Positions 33,231-42,127 of a stretch of DNA of 64,000 nucleotides are shown piece by piece. The stretch spans positions 5,570 through 69,569 of the forward strand of contig CAWJNN010000046.1 in NCBI GenBank assembly GCA_963844115.1, in the 5' to 3' direction. How positions within the stretch are numbered: position 1 is the first letter of the stretch; each line of letters starts with the position of its first letter. The translations under genes and the position numbers were made by a program. This DNA is from CS4-C045 sp963844115. GTDB lineage: Bacteria > Planctomycetota > Planctomycetia > Pirellulales > UBA7805. The notes below the pieces were generated by a model. The model ran no database searches, was not told the DNA's origin, and worked only from the letters and a program-made list of their open reading frames with translations.

Positions 33231-33368
33231 TCGAAGATCCCGACTTGTCGGGGTCGAAGATCCCGACTTGTCGGGGTCGAAGATCCCGACTTGTCGGGGT
33301 CGAAGATCCCGACTTGTCGGGGTCGAAGATCCCGACTTGTCGGGGTCGAAGATCCCGACTTGTCGGGG
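33231..33368. repeat. Tandem repeat, six copies of a 23-base unit
   Basis: Six identical units of TCGAAGATCCCGACTTGTCG plus GGG. Each unit contains the hairpin CCCGAC-TT-GTCGGG. The array fills most of the gap between the exporter and adaptor genes. Because 23 is not a multiple of three, any reading through it cycles through all frames, so no protein is expected. Confidence 0.97.
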
Positions 33369-33413
33369 TCCAACTCCCAATGTCGTAGATCCCGATCCTT
33401 CGCGGACCGATCG

Positions 33414-33440
33414 CCCAATAACCAATAACCAATAACCAAT
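33414..33440. repeat. Short AATAACC direct repeat before the adaptor gene
   Basis: CAATAAC is repeated three to four times, running into the ATG at 33439. It occupies the place where a ribosome binding site would be expected, and no Shine-Dalgarno-like run is visible there. Confidence 0.7.
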
Positions 33441-34671
33441 GAGCAGGAAGATCGCACTACTGACCGTGTTGCTCGTGGCCGTTGCAGGCGCCTGGCTGTA
33501 TTGGCAAACCACCAGCAGCGGTCCTCCGAAACTTCGTACGGTTGCGATCGAGCAGCGCGATTTGCGCATAGCCGTCACGGCGTCTGGAACGTTGGAGCCG
33601 GACCAGATCGTAGAAGTAAGTTCGCTAACCGCCGGAACGATCGTTCAATTCGGCCGCGATATCGATCACGCGGACAAGTTCGCGGACGTTGGATCGAGGG
33701 TCACGGAGGGATCGCTGCTTGTGCAAATCGACAGCGGGCTCTTCCAGGTGGCACAACAAAAAGCGGAAGCAGCACTCCGCTTGGCAGCGGCCGAACTGGG
33801 GCGGCTGGAATCACAACTGCAACAGGCCCAGCGTGATTTGCAAAGGGCCGAGCGGCTGCGGGACACGAATTCGCAGAGCGATTTTGATAAATCCCGCACT
33901 GCGTATGACATGGCAAGCGCCGAGCGGGAGGTGGGCCGAGCACGATTGGAGCAGGCGCGGGCCGAGGCCCAACAAGCAAAGATCAACCTGCATCGCACCA
34001 CCATACGCTCGCCGATCGACGGCGTCATTATCGATCGCCGCGCGAATCTTGGTCAGAACGTTGGCTCGAGTACGTCGTCGGGTCTATTCCTGATCGCCAA
34101 AGACCTCTCGCAAATGCGTGTCCGGGCGACCGTTAGCGAAGCCGACATTGGCAAGATCTACATCGATCAACCCGTCGAGTTTTATGTGGATGCATACCGT
34201 GATCAGACGTTTGTCGGTCGCGTTCGAAAGATTCTCTTGAACGCGCGGATTCACAACAACGTCGTCAACTACGATGTCCTGGTCGGCATCGACAATTATG
34301 ACGCGAGATTGCTGCCGCACATGACGGCAAATTTAAGTTTCGAGATTGTCCGCCGCGAGAACGCTCAACTCGTGCTGACCGAAGCTCTGCAATGGTGGCC
34401 AGAAGAAAAACTGATCGATCCTCATTCCGATAGCGTTCGTCGACCACTGGCGTTGGACGAAAAGGAAGAGCTAAGCGAAGGCGACGTGGCAGTCGTCTGG
34501 GCGCCGGCAGGTGACGGACAAGTACGGCCCATCGAAGTCCGAATTGGAATCGACGATGGCGTTCACACGGAAGTGGTCGCGGATGAGCTTCGCGATGGCA
34601 TGCCGATCGTTGTCGGTACGACCAAACGCACCAGGCTGGCGAGGATTATTCCCAAAGCACGAGGAGGTTAA
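33439..34671 (+). CDS. Membrane fusion (periplasmic adaptor) protein, MacA/HlyD family
   Basis: A 410-residue protein with an N-terminal membrane anchor at residues 3-22 (KIALLTVLLVAVAGAWLYW). A split biotinyl-lipoyl domain starts near VTASGTLEPDQIVEVSS. A long coiled coil follows at about 105-185 (many Q, E, R and A residues, such as QLQQAQRDLQRAERLR), then the lipoyl return TTIRSPIDGVIIDRRANLGQ and a beta-barrel domain. These adaptors bridge an inner membrane ABC transporter and an outer membrane channel. It is followed after three bases by the MacB-like gene, and a TolC-like gene lies at 45692-47458, so a complete MacAB-TolC type pump is encoded in the window. The frame is intact. Confidence 0.9.
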   Translation: MSRKIALLTVLLVAVAGAWLYWQTTSSGPPKLRTVAIEQRDLRIAVTASGTLEPDQIVEVSSLTAGTIVQFGRDIDHADKFADVGSRVTEGSLLVQIDSGLFQVAQQKAEAALRLAAAELGRLESQLQQAQRDLQRAERLRDTNSQSDFDKSRTAYDMASAEREVGRARLEQARAEAQQAKINLHRTTIRSPIDGVIIDRRANLGQNVGSSTSSGLFLIAKDLSQMRVRATVSEADIGKIYIDQPVEFYVDAYRDQTFVGRVRKILLNARIHNNVVNYDVLVGIDNYDARLLPHMTANLSFEIVRRENAQLVLTEALQWWPEEKLIDPHSDSVRRPLALDEKEELSEGDVAVVWAPAGDGQVRPIEVRIGIDDGVHTEVVADELRDGMPIVVGTTKRTRLARIIPKARGG

Positions 34672-34674
34672 CCC

Positions 34675-36889
34675 TTGATCGAACTGACAGACGTCTGCAA
34701 GCACTATCGCGTCGGCGAGGCGGACTTGCCGGTGCTCAAGGGCATCTCGTTGGAGATCGCCGCGGGCGACTACGTAGCGCTGATGGGGGCTTCGGGTTCC
34801 GGCAAGACGACGTTGATGAATGTGCTCGGCTGTCTCGACCAGCTATCGACGGGCCGCTACTTTCTTGCGGGCGTCGATGCTTCCCAGCTGACGCGCGACG
34901 AACTGGCCGAGTTTCGCAACCAACAGATCGGCTTCGTTTTCCAGAACTTCAATCTCCTGCCTGCGCACCTCGGCTCTGGAAAATGTGCTGATGCCAACGA
35001 TTTACGCTCCGCGCGAACCGAAGCGCGCTCGCGTCCAGCGAGCGAAAAGCCTACTGGAAGACGTCGGGCTGGGCGGCCGACTCGATCATACTCCGAATCA
35101 ACTGTCTGGCGGCGAGCGCCAGCGGGTGGCGATCGCAAGGGCCTTGATGAACCGCCCGAAACTTTTACTCGCGGACGAACCGACCGGAAATCTCGACTCG
35201 CGCACCGAGACCGAGATCATGGAACTATTTCGGCGACTCAATCGCGAACAAGGCATTACGCTGGTTGTCGTCACGCATGAAGCGGAAGTGTCGCAGCAAG
35301 CGGCTCGCATCGTGCACATCAAAGACGGCGTGATCGCCAACGACACGCGTCCGCCCGGTCACGCGCAGTCAACCGCGCAGGTCCCAAGACGACGTGGCGA
35401 ACCCACCTTTTCTCCAGGCCGTAGCTGGATTCGCAAGAATGCAGGGCCCAGGCAGGATCTGAATTCTTGCGAATCCAGCTACAAGAATCCTTCGCGGCAT
35501 CGCGCTGTGGCCGGTCTCCCGACCGAGCCACACAAACCGACCGCAGGTCTCCCCAATAATCTTGCGACGGGCTCGAAGCCTGCGACACCGACCGCGGGCA
35601 TGAGTGCGGTGAACGCGATCGCGACCGCCACACGTGCTCTGCGTCGTAACGCGCTGCGGACCGCCTTGACGATGCTGGGCGTCATCATTGGCGTCGCGTC
35701 CGTGGTGACGGTGATGGAACTGAGTACCGGGGCGTCGGCGGCTATTGAGGACACGGTGGCCAGCATGGGCGCCAGCACGATTACGGTTCAAGCAGGTTCT
35801 GGCTCCAGTAATGGCCGCCAAAACTGGGTTCGGCTCACGCCGGACGACGTTAACGCCATCGCCGCTCGATGCCCTGCCGTCCAGGTCGCTGCGCCGATCA
35901 TCTTCTCGCGCGTCCAACTTGTGCACGGAAATCGCAATTGGGTTCCTACATTTGTTATGGGAACGTCGCCCGAATATCTGGAAGCCCGCAATTGGTCGGA
36001 ACTGGACATCGGACAATCGTTCACTCGGCGCCACGTCCAGGACAGCGCCAAGGTGTGCGTTATTGGCCAAACCGTGGCCGACAAACTTTTTGGTAGCGAA
36101 TATCCGATCGGTCAACAGCTGCGCGCCAACGGCGTGACGCTGCGCGTGCTGGGTGTCCTGGCACCGAAAGGCGCGGACGTCGTTGGGGCCGATCAAGACG
36201 ACATCATTCTGGCGCCTTGGACAACGTTCAAGTACAGAATCGACAGCACGATGATGCCGCCACGGATTACCAGTACCTATTCGGATCAAATGCCTGAATT
36301 TCAACTGGCCTCGCACCGCGCGCCGGCAAGCAGTCCCAGGATCCATCAAATCCATGTCGAAGCGCATTCGCCCGATCTGGTCGCGGAAGCCAAGGATCAA
36401 ATTCACCAGTTGTTGCGTCGGCGCCACCGGCTCGAACGTGACGACGCGATTCGCATTTCCGACATGACGGAGGTGTCGAAAGTGATGGATAAGATTGTCG
36501 GCGGATTATCGGCTCTGGGGTTGGTGATCGCGGCGGTGTCGCTGGTCGTGGGCGGTGTCGGCATCATGAACATCATGCTGGTTTCGGTTACCGAACGGAC
36601 GCGCGAGATCGGCTTGCGCATGGCCGTTGGCGCAAATAGCCGCGCGATCCTCCGGCAGTTCTTGATTGAGGCCACCGTGCTGTGCCTGTTGGGCGGAATT
36701 GTGGGGATTGCTGTCGGGCATTTCGGGTCGCTAGTCGTTGGCGCCGCGATCGGTTGGCCGACCGTGATGTCCCTTTGGGCGCCGCTGGTTGCGGTCGGCG
36801 TTGCCGCGAGCGTCGGAGTTATTTTCGGCTACTATCCCGCGCGAAAAGCTTCCGTCCTGAACCCCATTGATGCCTTGCGCTATGAGTGA
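34675..36889 (+). CDS. MacB-like ABC transporter, ATPase-permease fusion (one apparent frameshift)
   Basis: About 738 residues once joined. The N-terminal ATPase has Walker A GASGSGKTT near residue 41, signature QLSGGERQRVAIARAL and Walker B LLLADEPTGNLDS. The C-terminal MacB permease starts at about nucleotide 35610 (AIATATRALRRNALRTALTM) with one membrane helix, a large periplasmic domain and three helices at the end. One extra base near 34966 breaks the frame: FNLLP should continue as RTSALENVLMPT. TTG 34675 is supported by AGGAGG six bases upstream. Residues joining the two halves (nucleotides about 35345-35600) are unusual: they consist largely of palindromic repeat DNA read in frame. 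In MacB the membrane domain normally follows the ATPase through a short linker, so this is an insertion at a tolerant site. Confidence 0.87.
35421..35482. repeat. Perfect 20-base inverted repeat in the MacB interdomain linker
   Basis: Arms 35421-35440 (GTAGCTGGATTCGCAAGAAT) and 35463-35482 are perfect complements with a 22-base loop. A second palindrome-like stretch rich in GGTCTCC follows at 35510-35555. Both are read in frame. Confidence 0.9.
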
Positions 36890-36895
36890 CCAGCG

Positions 36896-36958
36896 CTCGT
36901 AGTTCCGCCTTTAGGCGGCCCGTTGCGAAGAACGCCGCCTAAAGGCGGAACTACAAAC
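36896..36958. repeat. Palindromic repeat, family 1 (intergenic copy)
   Basis: The cleanest copy: TAGTTCCGCCTTTAGGCGG on the left, CCGCCTAAAGGCGGAACTAC on the right, loop about 17 bases. It lies between the MacB-like and glycosyltransferase genes. Confidence 0.9.
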
Positions 36959-36988
36959 GGCGAACCCTGAAACGGTAAAACAATTCAA

Positions 36989-38194
36989 ATGTTCAATTCG
37001 CGTCATCGCCCGCCGAACCGCGTACTCAGCGTGATCATCCCCGTCCGCAACGGCGCGGGGACGATCGGACGCTTGCTTGGCAAGCTATTGCGGCAACAGC
37101 AGCCGACCGGTTGGGAAACCGAAATCGTCGTCGGCTATCAACAGTCCAGCGACGATACGCTGTCTATCCTTGAGCAGTACCATCAGAATGCCGCCGTCAA
37201 GGTCGTGCCTTGCGCGGGCGAAGGACCTTCCGCCAACCGCAACGCCGCAGTGCAGCAGTCACGGGGCGAATTGCTGTACTTCATCGACGCCGACGCGGTG
37301 CCGATCGAGGACGAGTTTTTCGTCAGGCTCATCGACGCGGCAGGGCAGTGTGAAGAATCCGGGAAGCGGCCCGCCGATAAAATACCAGCCCGAAGCGCAA
37401 GCGAGGAGTCGGTGTCACCGGGTGCCTCGCTAGCGCTTCGGGCTGGGCTTTGTGGGAATCCACGTACGATGGGACTCCGATCCCGTCGATTAGGCGCGCA
37501 TTTGTCCGACGACGGGCTCGGAGTCCCATCGTACGGCATGTCACCAGCCCCTGCTCCGACAAAGCCTGGTGTGAGTCGATCATTTTCATTCGGCGGCCTG
37601 GGCGGACCGATCTTGATCGATCCCGCCCAACGCAACAACCCGGTCGCGCTGGCGGATCACTACGCCTGCTGGTTCGACTGGCACGCTCATCGCCGCAGCG
37701 GCGAATCGTTTTTCCAGCCGACGGTTCACCTGCTGGTACCCCGCGCCGTCTTCGATGCAGTGGGTGGCTTTGACGAACGTTTACGGGTGCTGGAGGATTT
37801 CGACTTCGAATGCCGGATCAAGGATCTCGGCTTGAAGATCTACTTCGACCAGACGGTTCCCATCGCCCACGAAGCGCGTGGCAGCCTGTTCAACTCGTGG
37901 CGCCACAGTTGGTATTGGGGAAGACCGGCTCGTGAGCAGTTTTATCAACGCGTTGATCACTCGTACCGTTTCGCGGACCGGCCACGCTTGTTTTGGCTGA
38001 ACCTACCGCGGCTCTACTGGCGACGCTTGCACGTCGTCGCGGCGGCAGCCGCGGCGCATTCGAAATGGTGCGCTTTTTATTGCCTCCCGTTCCTTGCGGC
38101 GACCGTCTTTGCCTGGGCGTTGGCAGCAGCGGTTGGCCGAACGCAACCACCGGCGGATTCGCAGCACGAAAAAAAGCGGCGCGCAGCCGCCTAG
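36989..38194 (+). CDS. Family 2 glycosyltransferase with repeat-derived insert
   Basis: A 401-residue protein. The N-terminus VLSVIIPVRNGAGTIGRLL and ELLYFIDADAVPIEDEF (a DxD-type site at about residue 95) are typical of GT-A fold family 2 enzymes. GGFDERLRVLEDFDFECRIKD at about 250-270 is the acceptor-side ED motif. These enzymes transfer a sugar from a nucleotide donor to an acceptor in the cytoplasm. Residues of about 130-205 do not resemble the family and are encoded by two palindromic repeats (37385-37446 and 37463-37535) inserted in frame between the DxD region and the acceptor domain. The family is clear; the sugar and acceptor are not. Its position after the exporter and MacAB genes suggests a role in lipopeptide glycosylation or surface glycans. 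Confidence 0.85.
   Translation: MFNSRHRPPNRVLSVIIPVRNGAGTIGRLLGKLLRQQQPTGWETEIVVGYQQSSDDTLSILEQYHQNAAVKVVPCAGEGPSANRNAAVQQSRGELLYFIDADAVPIEDEFFVRLIDAAGQCEESGKRPADKIPARSASEESVSPGASLALRAGLCGNPRTMGLRSRRLGAHLSDDGLGVPSYGMSPAPAPTKPGVSRSFSFGGLGGPILIDPAQRNNPVALADHYACWFDWHAHRRSGESFFQPTVHLLVPRAVFDAVGGFDERLRVLEDFDFECRIKDLGLKIYFDQTVPIAHEARGSLFNSWRHSWYWGRPAREQFYQRVDHSYRFADRPRLFWLNLPRLYWRRLHVVAAAAAAHSKWCAFYCLPFLAATVFAWALAAAVGRTQPPADSQHEKKRRAAA
37385..37446. repeat. Palindromic repeat in the glycosyltransferase gene
   Basis: Near-perfect 22-base arms (CCAGCCCGAAGCGCAAGCGA and onward; right arm from 37425) with an 18-base loop, read in frame as ARSASEESVSPGASLALRA. Confidence 0.85.
37463..37535. repeat. Palindromic repeat, family 2, in the glycosyltransferase gene
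   Basis: Arms around CGTACGATGGGACTCCG and CGGAGTCCCATCGTACG with a loop of about 20 bases. It is a diverged relative of the element at 19172-19238 inside the NRPS, and is read in frame. Confidence 0.85.
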
Positions 38195-38319
38195 TTCGTT
38201 TTGACTCTTGTCGGGTTGCCATCGATACCATTTGACCGGTTGTAGCTACGATCGGAACGCGGACGATGTCTCACAGGAGGCTGGCCGCACGGCGATCAGT
38301 AAATCCGTGCAGAGGAAAA

Positions 38320-38403
38320 GGTGTCAAGTACCGATTTGGGGTATTAGGCAATCTCGCTTGGCCTTTGTCTGGGGGCCCGACTCTAGAATCGGTACTTGAC
38401 ACC
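38320..38403. terminator. Palindrome between convergent genes, possible terminator
   Basis: Perfect 17-base arms (GGTGTCAAGTACCGATT at 38320, its complement ending at 38403) around a 50-base loop, followed directly by TTTTTTC. It sits between the plus-strand glycosyltransferase and the minus-strand membrane protein, where a terminator would be expected, but the long loop makes it at least equally a dispersed repeat. Confidence 0.5.
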
Positions 38404-38456
38404 TTTTTTCTCTGACACCTTTTCTCACTTTTTTCTTACAGGATGGCGGGCCAATA

Positions 38457-39206
38457 CTAGGCGGCCTTGCTAAATTCTTGAGACGAAACTGTCGCCTTCG
38501 CTTCCGATCGATCCGAAACAACCAGCGAGAATCCGCTGTACTCCGTTTGGAGCAACGTTAAGAGTGCGTAAACCAAAATAATGAGACCGGCCATCTCCAG
38601 GGACTCTTCCAAGGTGGCAAGCAGCGCAAAGACCGCGTCTTTCTGACGACCAAGCATTTCAAAGCGCCGACCTCCTGCCATTTCCAAGCCGATAGCACCC
38701 GCAATAAAGGTCACCGCCGACACGCCGAACCAGAATCTAACCTGGGGCGCAAGTCGATAAATGGTTGGCAAAACAAAGATCGACAGAACCGCGACAGCCA
38801 TGCCGTAGGGAATGACCCAGGCAAAATAGAGCAGTCCTGAAGGGTTGTAGGCTCGACGGATCGGGGGCCCCAACAGTTCGTGGATGGAGCAAAATTCGTC
38901 GGCAGCCAAGAAGACAAATAGCGCCGAAAGGAAAAGCCAGACCCGGTGCCGCTCGCCTGTCCGCACAGCCCCTTTCGAGACCCAATAAAAGAGCGCGCCG
39001 CTTAGCAGAAACAAGCCTGCCGAAAAGGCCGTCGGGAGGTTTCGTTCGGTGTCGAAGTCAAACAGCGGTACGAGTCCATGCAAATACCTGTCGCCTAAAA
39101 GATAGGTTGAGCACATGCAACCGACATGCGCGATGAGCAAGAACGTTGCACAAGCAACTAAAACAAAAACGATTTTGCCTGGCTGCATTGCTATTGTTGG
39201 CGCCAT
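38457..39206 (-). CDS. Conserved hypothetical multi-pass membrane protein
   Basis: A 249-residue protein from ATG 39206, chosen because AGGAAA lies seven bases upstream and the longer reading to 39395 adds a charged, unlikely N-terminus. About six hydrophobic segments are visible, at residues of about 12-30, 57-77, 88-107, 122-145, 152-172 and 200-220. It contains an acidic DEFCSIHELLG stretch after the third helix. No catalytic motif or family name is recognised. It lies between the glycosyltransferase and a second sulfotransferase, but on the opposite strand from the former. It may be an inner membrane protein of the same glycoconjugate unit; this is only position-based. Confidence 0.6.
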   Translation of the reverse strand: MAPTIAMQPGKIVFVLVACATFLLIAHVGCMCSTYLLGDRYLHGLVPLFDFDTERNLPTAFSAGLFLLSGALFYWVSKGAVRTGERHRVWLFLSALFVFLAADEFCSIHELLGPPIRRAYNPSGLLYFAWVIPYGMAVAVLSIFVLPTIYRLAPQVRFWFGVSAVTFIAGAIGLEMAGGRRFEMLGRQKDAVFALLATLEESLEMAGLIILVYALLTLLQTEYSGFSLVVSDRSEAKATVSSQEFSKAA

Positions 39207-39434
39207 AACAGGTTTCCTACGCGGACTCGTGGAAAGACAATCGGCTGCTAAGGTGTTGGTGTTTTGAACAGGAGGTAACAGAGTTAACAGAGGCAAAATA
39301 GCGGTTCTCTGTTCCCTCCGTTGACTTTTGTTCAACAAATTGTCGATCCTGTAATCCCGCTCGATTCCTCGCGGTGAAGAACAATGAGCAGACATTTGTT
39401 GAACGATGCGAGTCAGATAATCTGGACTTTCTAT
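39207..39434. other. Intergenic stretch without a recognised gene
   Basis: Between the membrane protein start and the end of the second sulfotransferase, on the same strand. It contains no convincing coding sequence or repeat; a promoter for the membrane protein probably lies here. Confidence 0.4.
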
Positions 39435-40383
39435 TTAGGCCGCGCGGCGCAGGCCGATTTCGCCTTGCAGGGCATCGTCAAGCCCGAATCGCTGGACCAG
39501 GTCGACGATCGTTCGTTCGCTGGACGCGTCAAGTTCGCTTAGCGGTTCGAGCCGCTGAGCGATCTGTGCCTGGCTGCGCTGGGAGGTCTGCGAGCGTCGC
39601 ACGACGGCCTCCCGAAATCGCGAGTCGCTCCAGCCTCGGTCCGCCAGACATCGTGCGATAGCGTTCCAGTTGTTCGTGTCGCGGGTCAATTGGTCGTAAC
39701 TTACAGGAACGACATTCTCGTGCTGGCTAAGGCATTGATAAGGTATGAAGTTTTCAATGCACCACTTCAGTGCCTGTCGCTGAATCAGGCAGGAGGATGA
39801 CGACTGTTCGAGGAGGTCCGCATAGGGGTGCAACCAATCGCGCGATGAGCTCGGGTTGGTTCAGCACACCAGCAGGATGCCACTGGAACTTCCAGCCTTG
39901 TCGCATCTTGGCCAGCTGCGAGTTAATAACACAACGCGGATCGCGCACGACGTAGATGATCTTGATTTCGGGCCAGCGCCGAGCGATGTAGTCCAGCATC
40001 AGGTTTGCACGGACGGCCTTGACGACGCGGCGAAAATAGACGCCCGGTGCCGTGAAGCGATCACACCAGCGTGCCCGCAGACGACCTTGAAGAATCCGGC
40101 GAATCTCCGGCTCTCGCTGCTGGCCATGCGGGCCCCACGGTAAGTAGAGCTGATGATGGTCGCAATGTGTGGGTGTTCCAGCCAGAAAACAGAACCTCTG
40201 GTTGTCGTCCAACAAGAAGGGCTCAAACATCAGGCGGCTACGCATGGCGTGAGCAAGCGTCTGGCCAATCCAGGTTGTGCCGCTCCGACCGCTGCCGGCG
40301 ACCAGGACACAACGCTTGAAACCGAACGCCAGATCGATCAAGGGAAACGGTTGTTTGGCATTTGATGAACGGGTGTGGGACAT
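39435..40383 (-). CDS. Sulfotransferase family protein (one apparent frameshift)
   Basis: About 316 residues once joined. RCVLVAGSGRSGTTWIGQTL carries the PAPS 5'-phosphosulfate loop (GSGRSGTT) and IIYVVRDPRCVINSQLAKM the 3'-phosphate region, so it is a sulfotransferase of the same broad class as the one at 3065-3970 but clearly a different gene. The frame breaks near 39827 at a run of four C: LIARLVAP should continue as YADLLEQSSSS and then a helical C-terminus ending ALQGEIGLRRAA. One extra C explains it. ATG 40383 is taken as the start because the family region begins soon after. Neighbouring glycosyltransferases suggest a carbohydrate or glycolipid acceptor. Confidence 0.82.
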
Positions 40384-40456
40384 GTTGGTTGTTGAATTTG
40401 GATTGATCGAATGGGTTGCGGTTAAGAAAGAACCAGGATCGTCTACAGGACTTGCT

Positions 40457-41992
40457 TTACGCGGCGGCCCGGCGCTCCTCACAATGCAACTCAAAGGTGA
40501 CTTTCACCACCGCTATTCCCAGCTCACGGTAGTCGGGGGGTCGCCAGCGGCGCGAGTTAACGATTGGAAACTGCAAACGGAGTTGATGTTCTTCCTGGGC
40601 GGCGAAGTGATCGGGTCGCACGTCGACTGAGATTTGTTTTTTCCCAGCGATCCAGTCGCTGCGTGGCAGCACATGGCCGTCGATACTGATCTGACCACCA
40701 CCGCGCCAATGTTTGGCATGCGTCAGTTTCAGCGTCATACGGTAGTAGCCGGGCGACAGCGTGAATTGCAGCTGTGCATCCGGGCTGGTCCACATGAATC
40801 CGTTGCGACCGTCGTATTCCTGAGAATGAAATCCGTCGATGAATTCCGGCTGTAATTGCGACATGCGAATCGTGAGGGAACCGTTGTCGCCGCGACTCAT
40901 ACCGCTTAGGGTTTCGTCATCCGGCCAAAAGTCGGCGGGCAGTCTCCAATCTTCAACGACGCCATTTCCACCGCTGGGAGTGACTACTCGATCTCCGTCC
41001 AATGTGCCTGCTGCACGCAACACGCGCTCCAAATCGTCGTGTCTTTGTACGATGCCCTGTTCTTCCAGTTCTTGCAGCCGAGCTTCGGGCATGGCGACCC
41101 ATTCACGGTAATACTGACGAGCCTGTTCATCATTTAGCCGTGTGGCGGCTTCTTTCCAACATTGCTTGACCGACCCGACGGGTTTTCCTGTGTGCCATTT
41201 GACGGGTTCATGCGAGAGTTTGAAGTGTTTGTCTTTCCATTGGCGCCAGTCGACGATCACGTAGTGCAGCAGGCGGCCGAGATGCGTCATCTTCAAACCG
41301 CAGGCGCCAGGTCGATGGGGATACTTCACGTTCTGAAAGCGGGCCCAGCCGTGGGCGGTCCAGGCTTGAATGTTGGCCGACGTACGAACGATGACCTTGC
41401 CGATCATATGGCCAACGTAGCCGCGATTATTGATGATCGAACCGTCACTCGGATTGAGGATGTCGCGGCGAAAATCGCGATCCTGCAGGAAATACTTTTG
41501 GCGCCAGAACGGTTCGCTTGGGTCGATATCCAGGGGAATCGTTTCTTTTGGCAGCAGTTTGACGACTTTTGTCGATCGAGGTACGCAGGCCAGCATGGTG
41601 GGCAGATCACAGGGTTCGTCGATCGATTTACGATCAAACAAGCGACGCGGTCGGCCGCCAATCGCGAACTCGTCAGGGTCAATCGCCAATAGCCAATCGA
41701 TCCCGTCGTCGCGGGCGTGGGCAAGTGCACGGTCCATACACAGGGTCTGCCAGTCGCCCACATAGCGAAATCGGCACGCATCGTTCGGATCGAGCCGTAT
41801 CGTGCGGACCCAGGGAAAGGAGGCGGCGATCTGATCCGTCCCGTCGGTACAGCGATCCAAAAAGATGTACGCTCGTTCAATGCCGAGTGCGCGATGGTAG
41901 GAAAGGTGTGCGGCCAGGAACCGAGCTTCGTTGCGCACGGACATGACCATGGCCACGCGAGGCTCCCTGGCGAAAAAACGACAAATGTTCAT
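40457..41992 (-). CDS. Glycosyltransferase (family 2/92-like) with C-terminal beta-rich domain
   Basis: A 511-residue protein. The N-terminus AMVMSVRNEARFLAAHLSYH, RAYIFLDRCTDGTDQ and DWLLAIDPDEFA (DxD-type site near residue 107) fit glycosyltransferases of the GT2/GT92 group that start with a 'RNE' motif. Residues of about 370-511 form a separate beta-rich region (GYYRMTLKLTHAKHWRGG, ISIDGHVLPRSDW) that may be a carbohydrate-binding module. The frame is intact. It is co-directional with the second sulfotransferase 73 bases downstream, and both probably act on the same sugar-bearing product. The donor and acceptor cannot be read from the sequence. Confidence 0.78.
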   Translation of the reverse strand: MNICRFFAREPRVAMVMSVRNEARFLAAHLSYHRALGIERAYIFLDRCTDGTDQIAASFPWVRTIRLDPNDACRFRYVGDWQTLCMDRALAHARDDGIDWLLAIDPDEFAIGGRPRRLFDRKSIDEPCDLPTMLACVPRSTKVVKLLPKETIPLDIDPSEPFWRQKYFLQDRDFRRDILNPSDGSIINNRGYVGHMIGKVIVRTSANIQAWTAHGWARFQNVKYPHRPGACGLKMTHLGRLLHYVIVDWRQWKDKHFKLSHEPVKWHTGKPVGSVKQCWKEAATRLNDEQARQYYREWVAMPEARLQELEEQGIVQRHDDLERVLRAAGTLDGDRVVTPSGGNGVVEDWRLPADFWPDDETLSGMSRGDNGSLTIRMSQLQPEFIDGFHSQEYDGRNGFMWTSPDAQLQFTLSPGYYRMTLKLTHAKHWRGGGQISIDGHVLPRSDWIAGKKQISVDVRPDHFAAQEEHQLRLQFPIVNSRRWRPPDYRELGIAVVKVTFELHCEERRAAA

Positions 41993-42021
41993 GGATCAAT
42001 CCCGTCGTTGGAAGGCGTTAC

Positions 42022-42093
42022 ATCGTTTAACCCGTTGCCGAAGGCGAGGCGGTTTCCGTCGTTCTCCTAGCCTGCGGCCACGGGTTAAACGAT
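42022..42093. repeat. Palindromic repeat with ATCGTTTAACCCG arms
   Basis: Perfect 13-base arms (42022-42034 and 42081-42093) in the gap between two minus-strand glycosyltransferase genes. A related GTTTAACG element is at 60834-60876. Confidence 0.75.
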
Positions 42094-42127
42094 CGAATGC
42101 GCTCCAGCGTCGTTTGACGCCGTGCAA

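Noticed and set aside
33228..33457. Apparent repetitive proteins with a 23-residue period on both strands.
   Set aside because: They are translations of the 23-base tandem array in several frames; no ribosome binding site or family similarity supports a gene.
39374..39661. Plus-strand open frame between the membrane protein and sulfotransferase.
   Set aside because: It overlaps the conserved sulfotransferase C-terminus on the other strand and shows no family features.
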